Assembly (NCBI GenBank): GCA_002410505.1
Contig: DHSO01000019.1
Span: 1-60,046, forward strand
Direction of reading: 5' to 3'
Origin: Cloacimonetes bacterium UBA5284
GTDB taxonomy: Bacteria > Cloacimonadota > Cloacimonadia > Cloacimonadales > Cloacimonadaceae
DNA length: 60,046 bases
A model generated the notes under the pieces. The model was not told where the DNA came from, did no database searches, and saw only the letters and a program-made list of their open reading frames with translations. Made by a program: the position numbers and the translations under genes. Shown piece after piece: positions 51,947-60,030 of the stretch (position 1 is the first letter of the stretch; every line of letters starts with the position of its first letter).

Positions 51947-52414
51947 TTATTGATTGGGATACATGGTTTTGGCGGCTGTCTCCACAGCGTCCACGATCTG
52001 TTGATAACCGGTACAGCGGCAGAGATTGCCCTTGAGGGCTTGCCTGATCTCAGCCCGGCTGGGGCGATGGTTCTTCAGCAGCAGGGCAAGCGCGCTCAGC
52101 ACCATACCGGGTGTGCAAAAGCCACATTGGATGGCACCGGCATCCATAAATGCCTGCTGCAAAGGGTGTAAACTGCCGTCTTGGGGACTAATTCCTTCGA
52201 TTGTGATTATCTCACAGCCCTCCACATCACTCAGGACAAGCTTGCAACTGCGGCGTGCCTCACCATTCACCAACACCGTGCAAGAACCGCAAACTCCTAT
52301 GTCACAGCCGATTTTGGTGCCGGTCAAACCCAGATCTTCCCTGATGTATTCAGAGAGTTTCTTATTGTGGATATTTTCAGGGATTTCGTACTTCTTTGTG
52401 TTTACAATTATCAT
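51947..52414 (-). CDS. Xanthine dehydrogenase-type [2Fe-2S] subunit
   Basis: The 155-residue protein has the plant-type cluster motif CDIGVCGSC plus a distal Cys in RRSCKL, and the second cluster motifs CGFCTPG (about 108-114) and CRCTGY (about 132-137). This is the XdhC/CoxS small subunit. It overlaps the molybdenum subunit by 4 bp. In this operon it must pass electrons from the Mo subunit without an adjacent FAD subunit. Confidence 0.95.
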   Translation of the reverse strand: MIIVNTKKYEIPENIHNKKLSEYIREDLGLTGTKIGCDIGVCGSCTVLVNGEARRSCKLVLSDVEGCEIITIEGISPQDGSLHPLQQAFMDAGAIQCGFCTPGMVLSALALLLKNHRPSRAEIRQALKGNLCRCTGYQQIVDAVETAAKTMYPNQ

Positions 52415-54648
52415 GGTTTCCTCAATTTTATCGGCTGATCCACACAGCGCTGTCCGGTAGCGCGGTAAATAGCATTGGCAATGGCAGGAGCGGTAATCTC
52501 CAGGGTCGGTTCGCCCACACCTTTGGCTTTGGAGGGTGAGCAGGGATCAGGATTTTCCACGATTATGGCAGTCATTTCCGGCAGATCGGTGGCCCGCATC
52601 AGTCTATATTGATGCAGGTTTGTGGGCAATACCGCTCCATCCTTGAGCGCTACTTCTTCAAAGAGCCCGTATCCTGCGCCGGTAGCCATGCCGCCGTAAA
52701 ACTGGCCTTTCACCATTTCCGGATTGATCGCCCTGCCTACGTCGTGGGCGGCCACCATATTCAACAGGCTCACTTTCCCGCTTTTGGCATCCACTTCCAG
52801 CTCCACTGCCTGACAGCCATAAACCCATGTGAAATAGGCATTACCGTGCCCGGTTTCTTCATCCCAGCTAACTCTGGGTGCCTGGAACACACCGAAGGCA
52901 TAGGGATATATCTGTTTGCTGAAACACAGGCTGATGGCTTCATTCCAGGAGCAGATCAGATCGCCATTTTCATCATAGATCTTTTCATCCTCGAAGGTAG
53001 TAGCTTTGCGCTGCTTATCGGCTGCCAAAGCTTCCGCGATGATGCCCTTCAAGCTGCGTGCCGCGTTAGTGGTGGCTCCGCCTCCCAAAAGAGTCCCGCG
53101 TGATGCCACCGTGGTGCCGCCATCCGGGATATTCGAAGTAGAGGGCATGCGGTAGCGGATACGAGTCAAGGGAAGGCCCAGCTCTTCCGCGGCAATCAGG
53201 ATCATAGCGCTTTCCGCGCCCTGTCCGTTTTCATGCACACCTGTCTCCAAAAGCACACTGCCATCCTGCTGGACATTGATGATGGCACTGTTGAAATCCA
53301 CACCTTCCGCACCCAGGCTCATGCCTCGGTATGAGATGGCAAAGCCGATACCGTACCATTTATCCAGATTGGGATCGCCATAGCTGCAGCGCTTACGTTT
53401 ACTTTTATAGTCTATCTCTTGTAAAACCTTATCCATCACTTCATTGAGGGATACTTTGTGCTTTTCCAGCACTTGTTTGGTAATGGTCACAGAGCCTTGA
53501 TGCAGCATATTTATGCGTCTAAAATCAATCTCATCCATGCCCAATTTCTCCGCGGCCATCTCTATCAATTGCTCGATAGCCCAATTCACCTGAGGAGAAC
53601 CAAAGCCCCGAAAGGCACCGGTAAAGATGTTGTTTGTATACACTCCGTATACATCACAATGCACATTTGGAACTTCGTAGCAACCGCAGCATTGTACGGT
53701 GGAACGCCAGGTGACCCATGGGGTAACGCTGCAATAGGCTCCGCTGTCTGCCACCATGCGCACTTTCACAAATGTAATCTTTCCATCTCGTTTCAGGCCC
53801 ATCCGATACTGCATCTTGTAAGGATGACGTTTGTAGCTTTCCCGCATGCTCATTTCCCGGCTGTAGCTAAGCTTCACCGGTCTTCCCGTAAGCCGGGCAC
53901 AGAGAGCCGCCCGGGCGCAGACCAACGCGGCGGTGTCGTCCTTACCGCCAAAACCACCGCCCATAGGCACTGTTTTTACTTCTACATCCTTCAATTCCCA
54001 GCCCAGAGTGGAGGCCACAAAACGCCGTGTGCTAAAGGGGTGCTGCATACTGCCTATCACTTCCATCACTCCATCCGGACGCTGGTGGCAAAGCGCGGCT
54101 TCCGGCTCCAGATAGGCGTGTTCCACGCGCGATGTATTAAATTCCTGTTCCAAAACCAGATCGGCAGATTTTTCTCCGGCTTTGATGTCTCCTGTTCTCA
54201 CCCTGTGGTAATTGCACACATTGCTGCCATGCTGCGGATTGATCAGTTCCGCATCCTTTTGTAAGGCTTCTTCCGGATCGTACAAGCCGGGTAGTTCTTC
54301 CAATTCCGGTTTGATCTTCGTGCAGGCGGCCATTGCTTGCTTCCGGCTTTCTGCAACCACCAGAGCGATCACATCCCCGGTGCTGCGAATCCGCCGGTGC
54401 ACCAAAGTGGGATAGTCCCGGATAATCTGCCCAAACTTGATCTTGCCGGGGATGTCGCCGGCCAGAACAACACGCACTACGCCAGGCATGGCAAGGGCCT
54501 CAGTGCAATCGACTTTCTTCAGAATGGCGCTTGCTACCGGAGCATGCAGGGGCACTGCATGCAGCATATCCGGCATACTGAAATCATCTGTGTATTTCGC
54601 TGTTCCGGTAACCTTGGCATAGGCATCGTTTCGATATGCTTTGTTCAT
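52411..54648 (-). CDS. Xanthine dehydrogenase-type molybdenum-binding subunit
   Basis: The 745-residue protein matches the XdhA/CoxL/XdhD large subunit. Motifs are GGGFGGKDD, GAFRGFGSPQVNWAIEQ, 'ETGVHENGQGAE', 'TVASRGTLLGGG', 'AAHDVGRAINPEM' and the catalytic Glu in KGVGEPTLEI (about 713-722). It hydroxylates a purine or related heterocycle at the Mo site. No in-frame selenocysteine UGA is involved; some members need a labile selenium atom instead. The gene overlaps neighbours by 4 bp on both sides. Confidence 0.94.
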   Translation of the reverse strand: MNKAYRNDAYAKVTGTAKYTDDFSMPDMLHAVPLHAPVASAILKKVDCTEALAMPGVVRVVLAGDIPGKIKFGQIIRDYPTLVHRRIRSTGDVIALVVAESRKQAMAACTKIKPELEELPGLYDPEEALQKDAELINPQHGSNVCNYHRVRTGDIKAGEKSADLVLEQEFNTSRVEHAYLEPEAALCHQRPDGVMEVIGSMQHPFSTRRFVASTLGWELKDVEVKTVPMGGGFGGKDDTAALVCARAALCARLTGRPVKLSYSREMSMRESYKRHPYKMQYRMGLKRDGKITFVKVRMVADSGAYCSVTPWVTWRSTVQCCGCYEVPNVHCDVYGVYTNNIFTGAFRGFGSPQVNWAIEQLIEMAAEKLGMDEIDFRRINMLHQGSVTITKQVLEKHKVSLNEVMDKVLQEIDYKSKRKRCSYGDPNLDKWYGIGFAISYRGMSLGAEGVDFNSAIINVQQDGSVLLETGVHENGQGAESAMILIAAEELGLPLTRIRYRMPSTSNIPDGGTTVASRGTLLGGGATTNAARSLKGIIAEALAADKQRKATTFEDEKIYDENGDLICSWNEAISLCFSKQIYPYAFGVFQAPRVSWDEETGHGNAYFTWVYGCQAVELEVDAKSGKVSLLNMVAAHDVGRAINPEMVKGQFYGGMATGAGYGLFEEVALKDGAVLPTNLHQYRLMRATDLPEMTAIIVENPDPCSPSKAKGVGEPTLEITAPAIANAIYRATGQRCVDQPIKLRKP

Positions 54649-55646
54649 ATTTCGTCCTGTAGCTCCAAATTCATCAAGCGGGCGGGATTGATTCTTGTAA
54701 GCCGATCCAGCATATCCGGGCTTATCTTCCCGCTTTCCACCAGGTTTTTGTGCATGGAGGCGAAAAGCTCTCCAATTCCTGCAATGCCGCAGGGCACCTT
54801 TTGAGGATTGTCTTTAAAACGGTCTTTGTCTTTATCGTTAAACGCGCAATGATCGCTGGCTAGGATGTCGAATACACCATCCTGCAAAAGTTCTACCAGC
54901 ATTCCCCGGGAACGCTCTGCCCTGAAAGGTGGAGTGCAGATGCGGCGATGAGCATCCACCCCTCGCAGCATATCATCGTTGTACAGTAAATAGTGGGGCG
55001 CGGTTTCACAGCTGATCCCGCCGAAAGCTTTTTTGGCTTCCTGGATGAGAATGGCTGCCTGCGGAGTGGACACATGTACAATATGCACCGGATGGCTGTA
55101 TTTGATGGCCAGATCCACAACTCTTTCCACTGCTCTTAATTCGGCTATTTCAGGGCGACGGAGAAAGTGGTCGTGTGGATGATGGAAGGGATGCCTTTGA
55201 GAGTATTCCTGCACCGTGGCTTCATCCTCGCAATGGATCAGGATTCGGGTTTTATGCTCCGCCAAAGCCTGCATCCAGCGCTCAATTTGTTCATAAGAAC
55301 TGTAAAGACCTGCTTCACGATAGCAAGTGTATAGCTTCAGATCCACATCCTTGTCCAGAAGGGCTATGATGTCCTCCACCTCGCTGTAGAGCGGGCTGAG
55401 GTGCCAAAACACTTTGCCGCTAAAGTCCCGGTTCGCTACCCGTTTCATCCTGAGATATTTGTCTTTGAGGGGAGTACCGGCTTCTTGAGTTACAAAAGCC
55501 CCTATCGAGCCCAAGGCTACGCCCAGAGAAGCAATTTCGGGCCTCCGCAACAAGTTCAGGTCGGCAAAATCATCGCGCAAGCGATATCCGCCGATGCTCT
55601 CTCCTACATGTACATGAAAATCATGATATATCCGCTCAATCGGCAA
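54645..55646 (-). CDS. Dihydroorotase/hydantoinase-like amidohydrolase
   Basis: The 333-residue protein has the amidohydrolase metal sites HVHVGE (N-terminal HxH), a possible bridging Lys in 'LKLYTCY', IHCEDEA, 'HIVHVST' and 'SDHCAFN'. It is shorter than HyuA (about 460) and nearer to short dihydroorotase-like enzymes. It should open a cyclic ureide ring, consistent with its operon. The start is TTG 55646, 11 bp inside the upstream gene; no ATG is available near it. It overlaps the Mo subunit by 4 bp. Confidence 0.82.
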   Translation of the reverse strand: MPIERIYHDFHVHVGESIGGYRLRDDFADLNLLRRPEIASLGVALGSIGAFVTQEAGTPLKDKYLRMKRVANRDFSGKVFWHLSPLYSEVEDIIALLDKDVDLKLYTCYREAGLYSSYEQIERWMQALAEHKTRILIHCEDEATVQEYSQRHPFHHPHDHFLRRPEIAELRAVERVVDLAIKYSHPVHIVHVSTPQAAILIQEAKKAFGGISCETAPHYLLYNDDMLRGVDAHRRICTPPFRAERSRGMLVELLQDGVFDILASDHCAFNDKDKDRFKDNPQKVPCGIAGIGELFASMHKNLVESGKISPDMLDRLTRINPARLMNLELQDEI

Positions 55647-56829
55647 ATTTCACCGCCTGTACATCCTTAAGTCCATGCCCGGTAAGCATCAGCACCACGC
55701 TTGCTTTGTCCTTGATCTTCCCCTGTTCCCGGCAGTTGAAGTATGCCGCCAAAGTGGCCGCAGATGAAGGTTCACAAAATAAACCGCTGCGTTCTGCCAG
55801 CATTTTTTGCGCGGACAATATCTCCTCATCGGTCAGTCTGATCCCAAATCCCTCGCTATCTTGCAGTACTCTTAAGGCCAAATGCGCAGCAGAAGGGGTT
55901 TTTACGCAGATGGAATCCGCTATTGTACGAGTTTGATTGGCATCGCCATATACGCCACTCTCCCAATAACTTGTGATGGCATCGGAACTCTCTGCCTGAG
56001 CAGCCACCAATACCGGCACCTTGTCGATGAGCCCGGTTTTTTGAAGATCGCTGAAGGCTTTCGCCATCCCGCAAAGGATCACGCCATCACCGGTAGGGAT
56101 AAAGATGTAGTCCGGCACAGATTCCATCTGCACAAAGAGCTCCAGCCCGGCGGTCTTTTTACCTTCGATGGTAAAGGGATGGTAAGCAGTATTGCGATTC
56201 AGGCAATCGTGATCTTTACCGTAATTTAAGGCAGCGGCAAAGGCATCGTCGTAACTGCCGTCTACCAAATTCAGTTTTGCCCCGTGCACCTTGATCTGAA
56301 CCAGCTTGGCTTCCGGGGCGGCAGCAGGCGCGAAAATCACCGCTTTCAGACCCGCAGCCGCACAAATTGCAGCCAGAGACGAAGCCGCGTTACCCGTAGA
56401 GGCAGCAACGATCTCCCTCATCCCCAAACGTTTAGCCTCTGCCACCACCAGTTGTGATGCGCGATCTTTCAGCGATCCGGAGGGATTCAGCCCGTCGAAC
56501 TTCAGATGCAGGGTTTCTCCCGCCAGGCTCTGACTACAAACCAAAGGCGTTTTCCCTACGGGCAGATTGGGAAAATACTCTTTGTCTACAGGGCAGAAGA
56601 TCTCGCAGAGTTCTTCCATGCGTTTGGCTTCGTGGGCGTCTGGAAAGGCGATATTGAACTCTGCCCATGCCCGGGCAATTCCCTCGTAATCGTACACACA
56701 TTCCAGGATTCCGGGCAAGGGCATCCCGGCTTTGTAGTCCCTGGCACACACCGGGCAGAGGTAGATAAGATCTTCCGGGGAATACTCTGCCCCACAGTTG
56801 CTGCAGCGATATCCAGTAAAATAAGTCAT
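55636..56829 (-). CDS. Threonine synthase-like PLP enzyme with zinc ribbon
   Basis: The 397-residue fold-type II PLP enzyme begins with a zinc ribbon (CSNC and CPVC, residues 9-31). The PLP lysine is in NPSGSLKDRAS, with ASTGNAASSLAA and 'IPTGDGVILCG' as phosphate and substrate loops. The domain order equals threonine synthase (ThrC), but it lies in a ureide operon between an amidohydrolase and YgeY. It could be a lyase for 2,3-diaminopropionate or another amino acid, taking the place YgeX has in E. coli. That is inference; a plain ThrC is the alternative. Confidence 0.8.
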   Translation of the reverse strand: MTYFTGYRCSNCGAEYSPEDLIYLCPVCARDYKAGMPLPGILECVYDYEGIARAWAEFNIAFPDAHEAKRMEELCEIFCPVDKEYFPNLPVGKTPLVCSQSLAGETLHLKFDGLNPSGSLKDRASQLVVAEAKRLGMREIVAASTGNAASSLAAICAAAGLKAVIFAPAAAPEAKLVQIKVHGAKLNLVDGSYDDAFAAALNYGKDHDCLNRNTAYHPFTIEGKKTAGLELFVQMESVPDYIFIPTGDGVILCGMAKAFSDLQKTGLIDKVPVLVAAQAESSDAITSYWESGVYGDANQTRTIADSICVKTPSAAHLALRVLQDSEGFGIRLTDEEILSAQKMLAERSGLFCEPSSAATLAAYFNCREQGKIKDKASVVLMLTGHGLKDVQAVKFAD

Positions 56830-58019
56830 GATTTCAATTGATAGATCAGCGCTGCATAGAAAGCAGCCGCTTCGTTTAAGTGTTCTATGGGTGTAGCTTC
56901 ATTGGGCGCGTGGGCATACACTTCATTACCGGGTCCCAGACCGATGCAGGGGATTTTGTGCATTCCGGATATTGCTACACCATTGGTGGAAAAAGTCCAT
57001 TTATCTATCTTGGCTATGCGGGAAAGAGTATTTTCATAGGCCCTTGCCGCCGCTTGAATCCATGGGGAATCCTCCGGTGTAAGCCAGGTGGGATAGTATT
57101 TTTCTGTGGGATACACCAAGCCGGTGAAAGCAGCTTCTTCATAAGTGAGCACTTCTACCCGAGCGTCCGGCTCACCCGCAAGCTTGCAGGCCTCTCTCAC
57201 CTCTGCCACCGCGCTCTCTTTGGTCTCGCCCAAAGTAAGGCGACGATCCAGATGGATGCGGGCACTATCCGGCACGGCACACTGCGATGGCCCGGTGAAA
57301 TATACTTCGGTAACCGCCACAGAGCCTTTGCCCAGAAAATCGTCCTTGTGCAAACGCTCGTGCAGCTTTTCGATCTCCAAGGCGATGCGGGATATCTTGT
57401 AGATCGCATTATCGCCTCGTTCCGGTGCGGAGCCATGACAGGAAAGGCCTTTCACGTGTACCTGCATTTCCATTCTGCCCCGGTGACCACGATAGATATT
57501 CATATTCGTGGGTTCCGTAATCACCACCATATCCGGCCTTATCTTGTCTTCATTGATGATGTATTGCCAGCAGAGTCCGTCACAATCTTCTTCCATCACG
57601 GTTCCGGTAAAATACAGCGTAAAGCCTTCTTGCAGATTCAGGTCTTTTATGATGCGCGCCGCAGTGAGCATGCTCGCCATGCCGCCTTCCTGATCCACAG
57701 TTCCTCTGCCCCAAACCTTAGCGTCCTTCACGTGAGCGTCAAAGGGATCAAAATCCCACAAACTGAGATCTCCGGGATACACGGTGTCGATGTGGGCGTC
57801 AAACGCGATCACTTTGGGTCCAGTGCCGATGCGGCCGATCACATTGCCCAGAGGATCCACAAACACTTCGTCAAATCCCGCGCTTTCCATCTCCCGCTTT
57901 ATGCAATCTATCACATCCTTTTCTTTGGTAGAAAACGCGGGAATGCGGACCATATCCATCAGGAAACGTACAGTCTCACTTTCATAAGCTTTGGCTTTCT
58001 TCAGAATCTCAAAATACAT
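56826..58019 (-). CDS. ygeY: YgeY family M20 peptidase-like hydrolase
   Basis: I start at ATG 58019 (MYFEILKKAKAY), with AAGGAGG 5 bp upstream. The 397-residue enzyme has M20 metal sites FDAHIDTVYPGD, 'GRGTVDQEGGMA', 'MEEDCDG' and a C-terminal His in 'VYAHAPNEATP'. YgeY proteins are often tied to selenium-dependent molybdenum hydroxylase operons and probably hydrolyse an amide or carbamoyl intermediate. It overlaps the threonine-synthase-like gene by 4 bp. ArgE/DapE activity is less likely given the context. Confidence 0.9.
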   Translation of the reverse strand: MYFEILKKAKAYESETVRFLMDMVRIPAFSTKEKDVIDCIKREMESAGFDEVFVDPLGNVIGRIGTGPKVIAFDAHIDTVYPGDLSLWDFDPFDAHVKDAKVWGRGTVDQEGGMASMLTAARIIKDLNLQEGFTLYFTGTVMEEDCDGLCWQYIINEDKIRPDMVVITEPTNMNIYRGHRGRMEMQVHVKGLSCHGSAPERGDNAIYKISRIALEIEKLHERLHKDDFLGKGSVAVTEVYFTGPSQCAVPDSARIHLDRRLTLGETKESAVAEVREACKLAGEPDARVEVLTYEEAAFTGLVYPTEKYYPTWLTPEDSPWIQAAARAYENTLSRIAKIDKWTFSTNGVAISGMHKIPCIGLGPGNEVYAHAPNEATPIEHLNEAAAFYAALIYQLKS

Positions 58020-58042
58020 TACAGCCTCCTTGGCGGCTTTAT

Positions 58043-59371
58043 CTAAAATCTTTCCCACAGTGATGCGGCAAGCGCTCTGCTTTCGGCACGTAAGTCCTGT
58101 TCGTCCACACCCAAAAGCAGTTCACCATCCCACATCAGGAATTCTCCGTTCACGATGGTAGCCTCTACCGGTGCCTGAGATATGCCATAGATCACATGAC
58201 CAATCCAGGTCTCGGCGTTCAGGGGTGTATGGGGATCGTAATCCACCAGAATCATATCCGCGTTTGCACCTTCAATAAGTGTACCATGCCCTTTTCCCCA
58301 ATACTTCTGCGCGATCACAGGATTATTGAATAGCAGGGTGGAGGCAATCTCCATGAATCCGGCAGAGGGATTCTCCTGTTTGAGATGCTGCGCCCAGAGA
58401 CCCACGCGCAGCTCTTCCGGCATACTCACCGTCATGGCATCCGTGCCCAAGCCCACTGTTATTCCCAATTCCGTCATTTTGCACACATCGGCGATGCCTA
58501 CCGCATTATTCAGATTGGATTGCGGATTGGTAACCACTGCCGCACCAAGATCTGCCACTATCATCATTTCCTTCGGAGACAGATGCACTCCGTGCGCTAA
58601 CACGCTGTTAGCATTGATTAGTCCAAAATCTCGCAGGCGCTCCACCACGCGTTTGCCATAATGTTCGATGTTGTAGCGCTGATCGCTCTGAGCCTCTGCC
58701 ACATGGATGTGGGTGCCGCAGGCCGCATCTGCTACTATTCGCGCTATTTTGCCCAAGCTGTCGTCGCTGAGAGTGAAGGCGGCATGCATACCAAACAGGG
58801 CCTTTAACTGCGGATCCCGGTTCTTGCCATAGGCCTCGATGAAGCTCAGGTTTTCCGCAATCCCCTCATCCCTGCGCTGTATGCCATCCCGATCCGATAC
58901 TTCATAGCAAAGGCTCGCCCTCAATCCGATGTCTTTCACGGCTTTGCCAATCTCGCTTAAAGATCCGGCAATGTGATATGGGGACGCATGATGGTCGATG
59001 ACGGTGGTAGTACCCTTGCGAATACAGTTTATTGCCGATATGGCAGCGCTGATGTAGCTGTCGCGCAACATTAGTTGCTTATCCAGTCGCCACCAGAGAT
59101 TGTTTAGTACCTCATTGAAATCCTTGGAAGGCGCAGCTTTGCCCAATCCGGTAACGAGAGTGGAATAGAAGTGGTGATGGGCATTGATCAGGCCCGGCAT
59201 GAGAATCTTGCCCGTGGCGTCGATATGTTCGCAGTTTTCATCTTTTAGCTGCGCGTAGGGAGCTATCTTTGCGATCCTGCCATCTTCCACCATCAGAGCG
59301 TGGTCTTTCAGGTAAGGCTTCCGGCTATCGAAGCTGAGAATCTCAGCAGAATGAATAATGTATTTTTTCAT
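58043..59371 (-). CDS. ssnA: SsnA family amidohydrolase
   Basis: The 442-residue protein has the deaminase-type amidohydrolase motifs INAHHHFYSTL (HxH), 'FGMHAAFTLSD', GTHIHVAEAQSD, VLAHGVHLS and 'GLGTDAMT'. It is SsnA, a guanine/aminopurine-deaminase relative named from E. coli. It probably removes an amino group or opens a ring early in the pathway. AAGGAAG lies directly before the ATG. It is the first gene of the operon that runs to 48199. Confidence 0.9.
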   Translation of the reverse strand: MKKYIIHSAEILSFDSRKPYLKDHALMVEDGRIAKIAPYAQLKDENCEHIDATGKILMPGLINAHHHFYSTLVTGLGKAAPSKDFNEVLNNLWWRLDKQLMLRDSYISAAISAINCIRKGTTTVIDHHASPYHIAGSLSEIGKAVKDIGLRASLCYEVSDRDGIQRRDEGIAENLSFIEAYGKNRDPQLKALFGMHAAFTLSDDSLGKIARIVADAACGTHIHVAEAQSDQRYNIEHYGKRVVERLRDFGLINANSVLAHGVHLSPKEMMIVADLGAAVVTNPQSNLNNAVGIADVCKMTELGITVGLGTDAMTVSMPEELRVGLWAQHLKQENPSAGFMEIASTLLFNNPVIAQKYWGKGHGTLIEGANADMILVDYDPHTPLNAETWIGHVIYGISQAPVEATIVNGEFLMWDGELLLGVDEQDLRAESRALAASLWERF

Positions 59372-59406
59372 ATTTCTTCCTTTTTATTCCAAATCAGGGA
59401 TTCAAG

Positions 59407-59432
59407 AGTATATTAACATCATAACTTGTCAA
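59407..59432 (-). promoter_or_regulatory. Possible ssnA operon promoter
   Basis: On the minus strand TTGACA (59427-59432) and TATACT (59407-59412) precede ssnA by about 36 bp. The boxes are strong, but the 14-bp spacing is short of the usual 17. Confidence 0.35.
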
Positions 59433-59633
59433 CATAATTCCCTGCTTTGGCTTTTCCCCTTTTTCGATCCCGGCTAATCTGGGTTTGGCATATACACACT
59501 CTTTCCCGGATGCCGGGCCCCTTCAGTGGATGTCCTTAGAGCTGTCTTCACAGTACTGTAGTTGTCGGGCAGAGCAAAGAGATTGATGGGATAGGGCAAT
59601 TGGAGGCATATTATTCTGAATTTTCTTAGTATT

Positions 59634-59655
59634 CCAGAAATCCACCAGAAATCCA
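59634..59655 (+). repeat. Tandem 11-bp doublet CCAGAAATCCA
   Basis: Two perfect adjacent copies lie at 59634-59644 and 59645-59655. It is the leftmost of four short doublets in this region. Confidence 0.85.
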
Positions 59656-59693
59656 TCCGGTTTTGTCACCTCTTATCCTCCCTTTTTGCGTAG

Positions 59694-59763
59694 CCTTAAT
59701 CAAGTGACCATCAAGCGTTCATCAAGCGTTAATAATTAACGCTTGATTAAGGCTTGATTAAGG
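59694..59763. repeat. Iteron-like array with central 27-bp palindrome
   Basis: CATCAAGCGTT is repeated in tandem (59709-59719, 59720-59730). CTTGATTAAGG is repeated in tandem in the opposite sense (59742-59752, 59753-59763), and its complement CCTTAATCAAG lies at 59694-59704. The centre is a perfect palindrome: arm ATCAAGCGTTAAT (59721-59733), one base, and its complement (59735-59747). All units are 11 bp, about one helical turn. Confidence 0.85.
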
Positions 59764-59787
59764 AGTGATGAACGCCGTGAATACAGT

Positions 59788-59816
59788 TTGGAAAATGACA
59801 AAAAGAATGGTATAAG
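59788..59816 (+). promoter_or_regulatory. Plus-strand promoter in the non-coding region
   Basis: TTGGAA (59788-59793) and TATAAG (59811-59816) are exactly 17 bp apart. No protein gene follows on this strand before the terminator at 59996-60023. Confidence 0.4.
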
Positions 59817-59817
59817 A

Positions 59818-59835
59818 ATCAGGACAATCAGGACA
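59818..59835 (+). repeat. Tandem 9-bp doublet ATCAGGACA
   Basis: Two perfect adjacent copies lie at 59818-59826 and 59827-59835, directly after the -10 box of the plus-strand promoter. Confidence 0.85.
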
Positions 59836-60030
59836 TGTATAACCGGCAATAACACTCAGATAGTCTCAAAACAATAGATGTATTTACCGGCTTGTGGAGG
59901 TCTCTCACAGATTTCTTTGCATCAACCTTGAACCTATTACAATGGCAGGATTCCCGGATCAGGATATCTAATACATCTGATATTCCCACAAAGAAAAAGC
60001 CCCGGACTAGCATCCGGGGCTTTGTTATTA
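59823..60030 (+). ncRNA. Candidate small RNA
   Basis: A transcript from the promoter at 59788-59816 to the hairpin at 59996-60023 would be about 200 bases long, without a protein frame. It contains 9-bp complementary stretches AGATGTATT (59876-59884) and AATACATCT (59970-59978), which could form a closing stem. No known RNA family is recognised. Confidence 0.25.
59996..60023 (-). terminator. Strong hairpin terminator at the right edge
   Basis: AAAGCCCCGG (59996-60005) and CCGGGGCTTT (60014-60023) form a perfect 10-bp stem with an 8-base loop. On the minus strand it is followed by TTTTTC, so it probably ends a gene lying to the right of the window. On the plus strand it is followed by a looser T-rich stretch and may act both ways. 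Confidence 0.9.

Noticed and set aside
53458..54264. Plus-strand open frame of 268 codons inside the Mo subunit gene
   Set aside because: It is a shadow of the Mo-hydroxylase coding sequence; composition is His/Phe rich without any domain.
52411..54648. Selenocysteine codon in the Mo subunit
   Set aside because: The frame is open from ATG to its stop with all motifs in place, and no in-frame UGA interrupts it.
56880..58046. Plus-strand open frame of 388 codons antisense to ygeY
   Set aside because: It mirrors the ygeY codons, has no ribosome site or family motif, and ygeY on the other strand is certain.
59474..59656. Minus-strand frame of 60 codons upstream of ssnA
   Set aside because: It covers a tandem doublet, has no ribosome site and no similarity I can recognise.
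59694..59763. CRISPR array
   Set aside because: Units are 11 bp, adjacent and in opposed orientations, with no spacers and no cas genes.
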